A stretch of 64,000 bases of DNA from an uncultured Arenicella sp. (lineage in GTDB: Bacteria > Pseudomonadota > Gammaproteobacteria > Arenicellales > Arenicellaceae): positions 124,001 to 188,000 of the forward strand of contig CANMNN010000003.1 of the NCBI GenBank assembly GCA_947499305.1. The letters are read 5' to 3'. Under the pieces are notes generated by a model, which did no database searches, had not been told where the DNA came from, and worked only from the letters and a program-made list of their open reading frames with translations. A program made the translations under genes and the position numbers. Positions 44,477-53,467 of this stretch are shown here, piece after piece (position 1 is the first letter of the stretch; each line of letters begins with the position of its first letter).

Positions 44477-44962
44477 ATGATCGCGGAGGCAAAGTTGCCA
44501 AAAGAGAAAGCGTCTAAAAAGGCGTCATCAAAGAAAGTTGTTATCAAAACAACTAAGAGTGATGCGAGCGTGAGCGAGTATGTAAACGCATTGGAACCAC
44601 AACGTGCTCGTGACGACGCGCAGGTATTGTTAGATCTCTTTGTCGATGCCACTGGCGCCCCCGCAAAAATGTGGGGGGCGAGTATTGTTGGTTTTGGAGA
44701 ATACATCTATTACCGCGCAAATGGGGATCAAGGGCTTATGACGGCCACCGGTTTCTCTATGCGCAAGAGTGGCCCGGTTCTTTATATTATGCCTGGCTAT
44801 CCCGACTACCAAAGTTTGCTTGATCAGCTAGGCCCGTATAAGCTGGGTAAATCATGCTTGTACCTAAAAAATTTGAATGACGTTGATCTCGAAGTTATCA
44901 AAAAGCTTATTAAGCTTGGTTTGAAGGATCTCGAAAAAAATCATGAAGTATCAATGTCTTAG
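44477..44962 (+). CDS. DUF1801 domain protein
   Basis: The protein has a basic N terminus rich in Lys (KEKASKKASSKKVVIKTTK) and then a DUF1801/YdhG domain: RARDDAQVLLDLFVDATGAP, KMWGASIVGFGEYIYY and YKLGKSCLYLKNLNDV. The fold binds small ligands in structures of relatives, but function is not known. The ATG was taken as start; a TTG two codons upstream is equally possible. It is followed by the TIGR02647 protein. Confidence 0.86.
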   Translation: MIAEAKLPKEKASKKASSKKVVIKTTKSDASVSEYVNALEPQRARDDAQVLLDLFVDATGAPAKMWGASIVGFGEYIYYRANGDQGLMTATGFSMRKSGPVLYIMPGYPDYQSLLDQLGPYKLGKSCLYLKNLNDVDLEVIKKLIKLGLKDLEKNHEVSMS

Positions 44963-45038
44963 TAGATTAGTGCCGTTATCAGTACTCGCCAGATTTAGAT
45001 AGTAAACCCTTTTACGCAGTCCCACCCATGGAGGCCTT

Positions 45039-45269
45039 ATGCCCTACTCGAACGACATCATAGAAGAACTAAACGTCTTAGCTTTGTTTAATCTTGAGAC
45101 CGACCTAGAGGGCATTAAGGTTCATAGCTCTGCAGGAGAAGCGAAAGTCTCTGCGGCCGAGCGCTTGTACAGCAAGGGTTTAACATCACAGGTCGATGGT
45201 GGATACCTAACGAGCTTAGGTCGTACTGCAGCTGAACATGCACAGGGATTACTGCAGATTCTTAAATAA
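45039..45269 (+). CDS. TIGR02647 family protein
   Basis: This 76-residue protein matches the small TIGR02647 family known from pseudomonads and relatives: IIEELNVLALFNLETDLEGI, KVHSSAGEAKVSAAERLYSK and DGGYLTSLGRTAAEHAQGLL. The HTH-like helix content suggests a DNA- or protein-binding role, but none is established. A GGAGG lies about 5 bases before the ATG. Confidence 0.9.
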   Translation: MPYSNDIIEELNVLALFNLETDLEGIKVHSSAGEAKVSAAERLYSKGLTSQVDGGYLTSLGRTAAEHAQGLLQILK

Positions 45270-45483
45270 GGAAAAGCCTATATCCAAGCTCGTGAGTAAC
45301 TTTTTTGCGGGCTTTAATCGATTCGGCATTCAGTAAGTCTATAGTCTAAGAAGATCGACTTATATTGAGCCCATCGACCTTTTTTTCCAAATTATGTAAT
45401 AGAAGTTGTTCTCAGTCTTTCCTTGTAAAGGCATGCATCAAAATAAAGCGCACCCCTCGCTTTTGATCAATAACCTAATTGAT

Positions 45484-46350
45484 ATGGCTAAGAGAACAAT
45501 GACAATTAAATTCAATAAAAATTCAGTCGCAGCTATCGCGCTATCCTCATGCATGCTTGCTGTCGGGCTTTCTTCGACCCATGCTCACGCAGGCGCATGG
45601 GTTGCTGAGAAGGGCCGGGGATACACGAAAGTAGGTGTATCTGATTATAAGGCGACTGATTTTTTTGGAGACCAGCCTGACTTCGGAGAATTTGAAGGGA
45701 CCAGCGTCTCTTTTTACGGCGAATACGGCCTAGGTAATAAGTGGGGTATTTATACCTCTGCTTTGTATCAAGACATAAAACAAACAACGGCTCGCGGCGA
45801 AACAAGCAGCAATAGTGGCCTTGGTGATTTAGACATTGGATTAAAGTATCAATGGCAAGCCGCCCCTTTTGTGTTATCAACCTCGTTTGCTGTGAAGCTT
45901 CCTAATTTGTACGACGAAGACGACGCGCTTCCTCTGGGCAATGGCCAAGAAGACTATGAGTTTAGAGTGCTTTTAGGCAAGAGCCTGAATCGATTCGGTT
46001 ATCTGGGTTTAGAACTTGGTTATCGATTTCGAACAGACGAGCCATCTGATGAAGTTCGTTATCTCATCGAATACGGTGTGAACCTCACCGATAATTTATA
46101 TTTTCGTACCAAGCTAGACGGGATAGAAAGTGCTAATAATGCCGATTCTTTCGAGACGCTCTCAGGAAATTTATCTCGAACTCCTGAGTTTAATATTGGA
46201 AAACTAGAAATAACCGCTGGTTGGAATTTCGGCGAATCAAATAATGATACTGGCCGTTGGGGTGCTGAAATAACCTATACAGACGACTTGTATGGAGATG
46301 AAACCTTACAAGGTGACGGAATTCAATTTGGCATTACTCGCGTTTTCTAA
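45484..46350 (+). CDS. Outer-membrane beta-barrel protein (phenol MetA-like transporter fold)
   Basis: The frame runs 26 codons further upstream, but the ATG chosen starts MAKRTMTIKFNKNSVAAIAL, a proper signal peptide ending near THAHAGA. The rest is an alternating-strand barrel with SSNSGLGDLDIGLKYQWQAA, the motif seen in the MetA-type putative transporters, ending GIQFGITRVF with a terminal Phe. The barrel may export or anchor the product of the two glycosyltransferases downstream, 20 bases after its stop. Confidence 0.82.
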   Translation: MAKRTMTIKFNKNSVAAIALSSCMLAVGLSSTHAHAGAWVAEKGRGYTKVGVSDYKATDFFGDQPDFGEFEGTSVSFYGEYGLGNKWGIYTSALYQDIKQTTARGETSSNSGLGDLDIGLKYQWQAAPFVLSTSFAVKLPNLYDEDDALPLGNGQEDYEFRVLLGKSLNRFGYLGLELGYRFRTDEPSDEVRYLIEYGVNLTDNLYFRTKLDGIESANNADSFETLSGNLSRTPEFNIGKLEITAGWNFGESNNDTGRWGAEITYTDDLYGDETLQGDGIQFGITRVF

Positions 46351-46370
46351 ATCCTAATTTTTTAAAACTT

Positions 46371-47855
46371 ATGTTTGAATTTCTTGGTTGGGGCTTTTTA
46401 GGCCTGCACTACGCCTTATTAGCAGTGCTATGTGTTTTCGGTTTGCATCGCTTATCGATGGTGACGCGATGGTACAAATATCGAAATAAGCCGGTAGTCG
46501 AAGAGCGCGCCCCTTTGTCAGAGTTGCCGAGAGTGACCATCCAAATACCGGTGTTCAATGAGCGAAATGTTGCGGGCCGAATCATTGATCAAACGGTCAA
46601 GATGGATTACCCATGTGGCTTGCTGCAAATACAAGTGGTGGACGATTCAACTGATGACACCTATGACTTGATTCGCGATAAAGTAGCAAAGTATCAAGCG
46701 CAAGGCGTAGACATTCAGCATGTGCATCGAATTGATCGCAGCGGCTTTAAAGCGGGCGCTCTACGCGATGCGATGGAGCTGGCGACCGGCGAGTTTATCG
46801 CTATCTTCGATGCTGACTTTATGCCACCAATCCATTTTTTACAAAAGACGATTCATCGTTTCGCGAACCCTAAGTTAGCGATGTTGCAAACGCGTTGGAC
46901 GCATCTCAATCTAGAAAGTAATCGCTTAACTCGCACACAAGCAATGATGCTCGACTCGCATTTTGCGCTTGAGCAACAGGTTCGTTATGCCAGCAATATG
47001 CTGTTTAATTTTAACGGTACCGCGGGCATTTGGCGTGTAGCGGCGATTATTGACGCAGGGCACTGGTCGGCTGACACCCTAACCGAAGATTTAGACTTAA
47101 GCTATCGCGCCCAGCTTCGAGGCTGGCAGATGGACTATGTTAACGATATAGAGTGCCCAGCTGAATTGCCCTCTAACATGCGAGCATTTAAAAGCCAGCA
47201 ACATCGCTGGGCAAAGGGTGGCATTCAGGTAATGAAAAAAATGTTGGGCACTGTTTGGAAATCAAACTTTAGCCTAGCAAAAAAATTTGAAGCGAGCTTT
47301 CATCTTTCGAACAACTTCGCTTACTTTGTGATGCTTATCGATACTTTATTCTTACTGATACCTAGTTTAATTATGCGAGAGCATTTAGACATGCCTCTAT
47401 TGTTTTGGTTGGATATTCCCTTGCTGGCAATTTCTTCAGGAAGCCATTTGTTGTATTTGTACTTTGGTCAGGTTGCTCTGAAGAAGTCCAAACGCAACGC
47501 GTTTATGCAGCTTCCATGGCTGTTGCTATTAGGCATAAATTTGGCTTTCAATAATGCTCGAGCGGCCCTTGAAGCACTTAGAGGTCAAGAAAGTGAGTTT
47601 GTACGCACACCTAAAAATGGTGAGTTACAAATAGGCGCGGTGCTAGAACTGCCCGTAGTTGAAAAGTCGTATAGGGCTATTTTGCCAGACGAGAAATGGC
47701 TGCAGCTTTTAACTTCTGCCGTATTTGTATTCGCGGCAGGTTGGGTAGTTCAGGTCGGCAATTGGTATATGGTGCCGTTTTTGATATTACTCGCGGTCGG
47801 TTTCTCTTTGTCTGCGTTTGATCATGAGAAATCCGGTAATCTGCTCGCAAACTAG
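46371..47855 (+). CDS. Membrane glycosyltransferase GT2, cellulose synthase/CslA-like
   Basis: The 494-residue processive glycosyltransferase has the D,D,D,QxxRW signature: Asp91-Asp92 in VVDDSTDDTYD, DAD at 147-149, TED at 238-240 and QQHRW at 276-280. One N-terminal and several C-terminal helices (from residue 310) embed it in the inner membrane. The length and motif order are closest to CslA-type beta-mannan synthases or bacterial CesA-like enzymes lacking a PilZ domain. It should make a linear beta-linked glycan from a nucleotide sugar. Confidence 0.92.
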   Translation: MFEFLGWGFLGLHYALLAVLCVFGLHRLSMVTRWYKYRNKPVVEERAPLSELPRVTIQIPVFNERNVAGRIIDQTVKMDYPCGLLQIQVVDDSTDDTYDLIRDKVAKYQAQGVDIQHVHRIDRSGFKAGALRDAMELATGEFIAIFDADFMPPIHFLQKTIHRFANPKLAMLQTRWTHLNLESNRLTRTQAMMLDSHFALEQQVRYASNMLFNFNGTAGIWRVAAIIDAGHWSADTLTEDLDLSYRAQLRGWQMDYVNDIECPAELPSNMRAFKSQQHRWAKGGIQVMKKMLGTVWKSNFSLAKKFEASFHLSNNFAYFVMLIDTLFLLIPSLIMREHLDMPLLFWLDIPLLAISSGSHLLYLYFGQVALKKSKRNAFMQLPWLLLLGINLAFNNARAALEALRGQESEFVRTPKNGELQIGAVLELPVVEKSYRAILPDEKWLQLLTSAVFVFAAGWVVQVGNWYMVPFLILLAVGFSLSAFDHEKSGNLLAN

Positions 47856-47891
47856 CATCTGTCTGGCATCAATTTATAGGGCGTTCTGGCT

Positions 47892-49286
47892 GTGAATCGC
47901 ATCGCATCTGGCTTGTTATTGGGTTTTGATCGAGCCTTGTTAAAAAGCGCTTTTCTTTTGAAGGGCGCTTTCTTACTGTGCATTTGTTACAGCCTTGTAT
48001 TGAGCAATTATGTGCAGCAGGGCCAGGAATTACAGTCTTTAGGCGCGCGTGTTATCGCTCAATACAGCGTTGCATCTCTATTAATGTTGTTGCTGTGGCG
48101 GGTATCGATAGTTCGACATGTTGAAGCTCGAACGAGTACTCACTCGGAAATGGTGTGGCTAATAACTCTTGGCTTAGGCGCACGCCTAGTGCTCTTATTA
48201 GTCGACTCATATACATCAAATGACGCAAGCCGATATTTGTTCGACGGCCGAATTGCTATCGAGGGACTCGATCCGTATAGAGTAGCTCATGACTCACCAG
48301 CGTTAGTTGAACTTAAAGCCCAATGGGCACCTCCTGAAGAGCATGCGAAGTATGTCACTTTATATCCACCATTAGCGTTAGCGCTATTTAGTTTTGCAGC
48401 CAGTTTTGGGATTAGTGGCGCTACGTTAACGTGGAAACTTATGGCCACGGTTGCCAGCATAGCGACGCTATTGCTGGGCACGAGCATACTAAAGCGTGCT
48501 GATAGATTACAGCATCTACCACTCTTGGCGTTGTCACCGCTAATGATTTTGGAAGCCGGCGAAGGCCTACATTTAGATATATTTACTGCACTTGCAATAC
48601 TCGCCGCGATCTATTTTTGGCAATCTAAAAAGCTTGTGCTAGTCGGTGTGTTTATCGCTGTTGGCGGTTTGATAAAAATTCTCCCTATGGCAATGCTATT
48701 GCCATTTTTTATTGCACTAAGAACATGGCGCCAACGCCTCGTATTAGTTGTTAGCGCTCTCGGTGTTTGGCTTGCTGCGTACTTTGTTAGCTTTATGGTT
48801 GGATTTAGACCTGTCGGTAGTCTTGCCATTTTCTTTGAGAAATGGCGGTCGGGCTCGGCGGTGTTTCTGTGGTTAGAGCCTCATTTGGAGATACGTGAGT
48901 TAGTGCTGCTATTGGCGATTACGGCATCTGTCGCGTACTTTGCGATCGCGTTTAAGCTCTGGCAAAGGCTGAAGAGGCGTCGTTCAAACAAGCAAGATTT
49001 ATTGATTGGATCGTTGCAAGCAGCAATGGCTGTTCCTTTAATCATTTCGCCGGTTATTTTTCCTTGGTATTTATTGCCATTAATGGCGATCGTAGCGTTG
49101 AGGCCAAACCTACCGCTGATAGTTTGGTCTCTAGCCATACCGACACTCTACGAAGTGTTGAGTCAGTTTACATGCTGTCAGAATTGGCAGCCGGAAAACT
49201 GGCCCATACACCTCATCGGCATCAGTCTAATATTGGCAATGCTATGCTGTCTCGTGTGGCCGATTGGCCTGAGACCCAGAACCTAG
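47892..49286 (+). CDS. GT-C membrane glycosyltransferase (GT87/mannosyltransferase-like)
   Basis: This 464-residue protein has about ten hydrophobic helices. Near residue 115, SYTSNDASRYLFDGRIAIEG and the following LDPYRVAHDSP match the DD-containing first loop of polyprenol-phosphate-using GT-C enzymes. The start is a GTG 36 bases after the GT2 gene. It probably adds a sugar from a lipid carrier on the periplasmic side. In this operon it may modify or prime the GT2 product. Confidence 0.82.
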   Translation: MNRIASGLLLGFDRALLKSAFLLKGAFLLCICYSLVLSNYVQQGQELQSLGARVIAQYSVASLLMLLLWRVSIVRHVEARTSTHSEMVWLITLGLGARLVLLLVDSYTSNDASRYLFDGRIAIEGLDPYRVAHDSPALVELKAQWAPPEEHAKYVTLYPPLALALFSFAASFGISGATLTWKLMATVASIATLLLGTSILKRADRLQHLPLLALSPLMILEAGEGLHLDIFTALAILAAIYFWQSKKLVLVGVFIAVGGLIKILPMAMLLPFFIALRTWRQRLVLVVSALGVWLAAYFVSFMVGFRPVGSLAIFFEKWRSGSAVFLWLEPHLEIRELVLLLAITASVAYFAIAFKLWQRLKRRRSNKQDLLIGSLQAAMAVPLIISPVIFPWYLLPLMAIVALRPNLPLIVWSLAIPTLYEVLSQFTCCQNWQPENWPIHLIGISLILAMLCCLVWPIGLRPRT

Positions 49287-49338
49287 AAACCAAGAATATG
49301 TTAGCCTAGGGTTCATTTTTCAAACACCGTTAACATTC

Positions 49339-50178
49339 ATGAAACCCCTAAGCCAAACGAAAATTTTCACGCGGCAAATTTTAAGCCTGCACCGAATTGT
49401 CGCCATAATAATCATTATTGTTCAAAGTGCTGCGGCCAATATTGGCCACGCGAATGAATCAGATACAACGGCGAATGGCCCACAAACCTTTGTTATCGTT
49501 CACGGAGCAACAGGCGGAGGCTGGGATTGGAAAACCGTTGCAAATGGTTTAATTGCTCAGGGGCATACGGTCTATCGACCAACCTTGAGTGGCTTAGGTG
49601 AGAGAACTCACCTTGCTAGTGATTCGATCAACCTTACGACGCACATCACAGACATTGTAAATTTAGTTGAGTTTGAGCAACTCGATAACGTCATATTACT
49701 AGGCCACAGTTATGGCGGCATGGTGATTAGCGGCGTTGCTAATCGAGTTCCTGAACGTGTAAAGCACCTCACTTTTTTAGATGCCGCTGTGCCCGATGAC
49801 GGGATGACAGCTCTTGAAGTGTGGGGTACAAAGTTGGCCGATCTAGATGCTCGGGAGGGCTTGGTTTATTTCCCATGGTTAGATGACACCAAACCTCTGC
49901 CAAGAGACGTACCGCACCCGATTAATACGCTGACCGAGGCCGTCGCATTTAATAACCCAAACGCGAAAAAGATTAATGCAAGTTATGTGGCATTTATACC
50001 TGAAGGTGTTAGCCGAGAACAACGTGCAGATGACCCCTCATGGCATAGAGCCCAAGCGCGCGGCTGGACTATTCGCACTTTTGACGGCGATCACGTGGTT
50101 TATCGAATAAAACCTGACGCCTTTGTTGAAATGCTACTGCAGACATTATCCGATCGTAATCATTCAAATTCTAAATAA
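49339..50178 (+). CDS. Secreted alpha/beta hydrolase (esterase)
   Basis: The 279-residue protein has a signal-like N terminus (RIVAIIIIIVQSAAANIGHA) and an alpha/beta-hydrolase fold. The oxyanion segment is HGATGGGWDWKTV, the nucleophile elbow is GHSYGG, and a His lies in FDGDHVVYRIKPD. SGLGERTHLASDSINLTTHI is typical of the EstC/salicylic-ester-binding group. It probably cleaves small esters in the periplasm. It starts about 50 bases after the GT-C gene, and whether it belongs to that operon is unclear. Confidence 0.9.
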   Translation: MKPLSQTKIFTRQILSLHRIVAIIIIIVQSAAANIGHANESDTTANGPQTFVIVHGATGGGWDWKTVANGLIAQGHTVYRPTLSGLGERTHLASDSINLTTHITDIVNLVEFEQLDNVILLGHSYGGMVISGVANRVPERVKHLTFLDAAVPDDGMTALEVWGTKLADLDAREGLVYFPWLDDTKPLPRDVPHPINTLTEAVAFNNPNAKKINASYVAFIPEGVSREQRADDPSWHRAQARGWTIRTFDGDHVVYRIKPDAFVEMLLQTLSDRNHSNSK

Positions 50179-50200
50179 ATTTCTGAGTCGTGAATTTTGG

Positions 50201-51610
50201 CTACTTAACGAGCTTTGTTTGTGGAAACGCAGCGCGCCATCCAAACCAAAACGCTCGGTGATAGGGTAGACGCTCAAGGCGGTGACCATCGGCATTTTCA
50301 AGCCAGCTCTCGGTAAGTGTCCATTGGATGCCTGCTTGATCGATGACGGTGAAGTTGCCATCGTATGTTTTTAGCTTAATGTCTAGCGTGTCGTAAACTC
50401 TATTTGCTCCCGTTTTATCAGTGAGCACGGTAAATTGCTGTTGCCCTACGCGGTCTCGATAAACTGGGTTTTTCTGCAAAAATTTAGTGTCGATTGCTAA
50501 TTGCTGGTTGGGCGCCGCAGGGAAGCGCAAGGCCAGAACTTCTCGTTTGTTTTTTAGGCGCTTGTCGTTAAAGGGTGTATTAAACATCAAACGGTCATTA
50601 TTGAAGTAGTCTTTATAGGCATTGCCCTCGTCATAGTTTCGAACATGCCCAGTATTCAGCGAGAGCACCGTAGTGTTGGGGTGACGTTTGCGCCACTCTT
50701 TCCAAGTTGTGGTTACCACGCTCTCGAATTCCAGTTCGATGCCTTTATCAACTAATGGGCCTAAAACAGGGGTGCCGCGCGATGTACTCCATAGCGATTG
50801 TGTTGCTTGGTCATACATTAATTTATTTGAGCGATATAGAAACCCGCTGGTGCCGAGCTGGTATTTAGTACCCTTGTGTTCGGTTCGATATGGAATCACA
50901 GCGCCGCAGAGTGTGCAGTAAACTCCGGCAATATCTACGCCACCAATTGTGTCAGTAAACATCTCATGCCAGGCTAGAATCCGCTTAGGATAGGCGCGCG
51001 CGTCGCCATTGATTTCTATGCCAAAAACAATATTGTTGTCGCCGAGATAATCGGCTTGTTCGGCTCCAATCATGTCGGGATTTCTTAAGGGTGGAATACC
51101 ATCCTGAATCACTCCGCCCCAGCGAATCTCATCGAGGCGAATGCTTGCTAACTCTTGGCGCCCTTTAAAGTAGGTTTCGAATCTCTGATCGATGTGGCTG
51201 TATAGTTGCGCTTTGAAATTGGCATAACCTTTTATTGTTGGGATATCTTGGTTCCATAGCCATTGGTAACGCGCATTATTGTCTTTAAACGCTTTCTTTG
51301 GGCTGTTCTGATCAATAAGTTTAAATAGCCGGGAGCGTACATATTCTGACTGCGCGAATCCGAGCGTTTCGATTGCCATTGGCATGTGTTCGATCGACCA
51401 ATCTTGTTCTATATTCTTGAGAGTCTTATTGATTTGAATCGGGTCAGCACTAACGAGCAAGCTAAAAAACTGATCAGCAATATCGTTATCGCTTTGTGTC
51501 GCGTTTGTCGAAACGCTGGATTGAGCATATGAAACACTTGCATAAAAGCAGGCTGAGCCAGTCGCCACAACAAACGTTAAGGCGGTTAAAACAGAGAGTT
51601 TTGTGATCAT
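50201..51610 (-). CDS. DUF3179 domain protein
   Basis: The 469-residue protein has a signal peptide (LTALTFVVATGSACFYASVS) and the DUF3179 core. DARAYPKRILAWHEMFTDTI is followed by YCTLCGAVIPYRTE, with a Cys-x-x-Cys, then GTSGFLYRSNKLMYDQATQS and LWSTSRGTPVLGPL. Family function is not known; a role near metal or redox reactions is often guessed because of the CxxC. It is convergent with the esterase gene and lies upstream of the TPR-sulfotransferase on the same strand. Confidence 0.88.
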   Translation of the reverse strand: MITKLSVLTALTFVVATGSACFYASVSYAQSSVSTNATQSDNDIADQFFSLLVSADPIQINKTLKNIEQDWSIEHMPMAIETLGFAQSEYVRSRLFKLIDQNSPKKAFKDNNARYQWLWNQDIPTIKGYANFKAQLYSHIDQRFETYFKGRQELASIRLDEIRWGGVIQDGIPPLRNPDMIGAEQADYLGDNNIVFGIEINGDARAYPKRILAWHEMFTDTIGGVDIAGVYCTLCGAVIPYRTEHKGTKYQLGTSGFLYRSNKLMYDQATQSLWSTSRGTPVLGPLVDKGIELEFESVVTTTWKEWRKRHPNTTVLSLNTGHVRNYDEGNAYKDYFNNDRLMFNTPFNDKRLKNKREVLALRFPAAPNQQLAIDTKFLQKNPVYRDRVGQQQFTVLTDKTGANRVYDTLDIKLKTYDGNFTVIDQAGIQWTLTESWLENADGHRLERLPYHRAFWFGWRAAFPQTKLVK

Positions 51611-51711
51611 GTCGAGTTAGAGTTTTGATTGTCTTAACTCTCAAGACCTGTCTCAATATAAGGGCATTGCTTATTGAAAATTAAGCTGCGGTAAGGTTGG
51701 CTTAGAGGTGG

Positions 51712-53277
51712 TTAAACTAAGCCTGCTTTTTCCAAGGCAACTTTCATAGGTTCAAGTTGGCTTTCATATTGTTTCCAACGATCTATGCCTTGCGTAAAAA
51801 TCGTTTGTCGGACCTGTGATGCGCTGAGGGTCTTTACGGTTCGCTGAGTTTTGTGAAAGTCGATGCAGCTCTGTTCAAGCTCAAGCCCGCAAAAGTTTAA
51901 TAGCCTCGAGCTTACAGCAATCTGGTCGGCCACCAAATCTTCGTAATTTACGCGCATAATTAAGTTATCGGTATGCGATTCCCAATACTTCATCAGAGAT
52001 AAGTAGCTCGCGTAGATTTTAACCAGCTCATCAATTTGGTAGCTGAACTTTGCGCCTTGGCCGTTAAATAATTGCCTATAGCAGGCAAAGGCAACGTCCA
52101 TTGGATTGCGGTCAACCATAATGATTTTGGCATTTGCCAGGGATGCCTTAATGATGCCTATCGAACGATGGTTGAACTGATTTTTATCGGTAAACACTTT
52201 CTTATCGCCGCGTACAAATCGAGTATTGTGCTCATACAGTTTGCCTATTTCATGCCAATCTTTAGTCGCACGACTTGAAAGCCATTGATCCACGGGACCG
52301 TCGAAGTTTGATTGGCGCTGAGCGCGTGAAATAGCGTTTGCTAACGCTGTATATTCATCGCCACCATTGACCTCACTATGACTGGCGATGATTTGTTCAA
52401 TCAAGGTGGTGCCGCTGCGAGGCATACCCATGATGAAAATAGGGCGTAATTCACTGATCGGCCCTTCGTCTAAAGAGTTGAGGCGTTCAGGGGTGAAAAC
52501 TGTTTTTGCGTTTTCATCGATTGCTAGTTCCGCATCAACATCGTAGTGGATAGTGCGCCGCTTTAGACCATTAGCAATCTGTAAGTGCTCAAAAGCATCT
52601 TCGTATTGCTGGGTACTTTCGCGAAGACGATAGGCGCAAAAGTGCAAATTATGAATATCTCGTTCGGCTACTTGGCTGCCCGAGATTAAAGATTTGATCT
52701 TAGTGAGATCGGCTTCGGGGCTGGTGCTATAAGCTGAGGCGTTCCAGTAAGCGGCTGCGAAGGAAGGGTCGACCTCTGTTGCCTTATCAAAACAGGCTTT
52801 CGCAGCTTCGAAATTGCCGACGTCACGTTGGAATTCGCCAAGCGAGTTCCAAGTAAGCGCGTTGTTGGGATTTGCTTGGGCAACTACTTCTAGCATGTCG
52901 ATAGCTTCATGGTTTCGGAACATGTGTTGCAATGCGTTCATTTTCCAAGAAAACGAAATAGTACAGTCTGGAATACGCTTAAGCCGCGCGCTGGTAACTT
53001 GTAGAAGTTCCTCGAGCATAAACATGTCGAGTAAAAGCTGGTAAAAAGCCTTGAGTAATTGCTCCGCATGCGGGTTCTCATCGCTCAGCTTGTGGTAGTA
53101 GCTTAGAGCTCTCGCTAGGTCTGTTTGCGCGATGCTTTCAAGCATATAGAGTGCTTGCGACTCAGGGATTGTTTTAGGCTCATCGTTTTGGCGATAAACA
53201 ATGAGGTTTTCACTTGCTTGTTGGGCACTTTTTTCAGCCCTTGAATTCTGGTCTTGAGGAGGTGTGGTGGGGGTCAT
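51712..53277 (-). CDS. TPR-repeat sulfotransferase
   Basis: The 521-residue protein has TPR-like helical repeats at residues 115-180 (for example NALTWNSLGEFQRDVGNFEA). A sulfotransferase domain follows from about 275, with the 5'-phosphosulfate loop GMPRSGTTLIEQII at 284-297 and the 3'-phosphate region KIIMVDRNPMDVAFACYRQL. It would use PAPS to sulfate a glycan or protein. A lone Sulfotransfer_1/3 domain fused to TPRs is common in marine bacteria. It is divergent from the GT4 glycosyltransferase gene. Confidence 0.92.
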   Translation of the reverse strand: MTPTTPPQDQNSRAEKSAQQASENLIVYRQNDEPKTIPESQALYMLESIAQTDLARALSYYHKLSDENPHAEQLLKAFYQLLLDMFMLEELLQVTSARLKRIPDCTISFSWKMNALQHMFRNHEAIDMLEVVAQANPNNALTWNSLGEFQRDVGNFEAAKACFDKATEVDPSFAAAYWNASAYSTSPEADLTKIKSLISGSQVAERDIHNLHFCAYRLRESTQQYEDAFEHLQIANGLKRRTIHYDVDAELAIDENAKTVFTPERLNSLDEGPISELRPIFIMGMPRSGTTLIEQIIASHSEVNGGDEYTALANAISRAQRQSNFDGPVDQWLSSRATKDWHEIGKLYEHNTRFVRGDKKVFTDKNQFNHRSIGIIKASLANAKIIMVDRNPMDVAFACYRQLFNGQGAKFSYQIDELVKIYASYLSLMKYWESHTDNLIMRVNYEDLVADQIAVSSRLLNFCGLELEQSCIDFHKTQRTVKTLSASQVRQTIFTQGIDRWKQYESQLEPMKVALEKAGLV

Positions 53278-53467
53278 TAGAGTTGTTATTATCTTTTTAA
53301 TCGCAGCGACGAAATTACCTTAAAAGCCGAGTAAAATGTAGGCTTTCTGACACATTAGTTCGCGATACTGTTGTACGATAGCCGTATTAGTTACTCTGTC
53401 GAAGAATTGATCTTCGCGCCCAAGAGAGGCTAGACAATAGTCTGCTAACAGCTACGAACTCACACCC

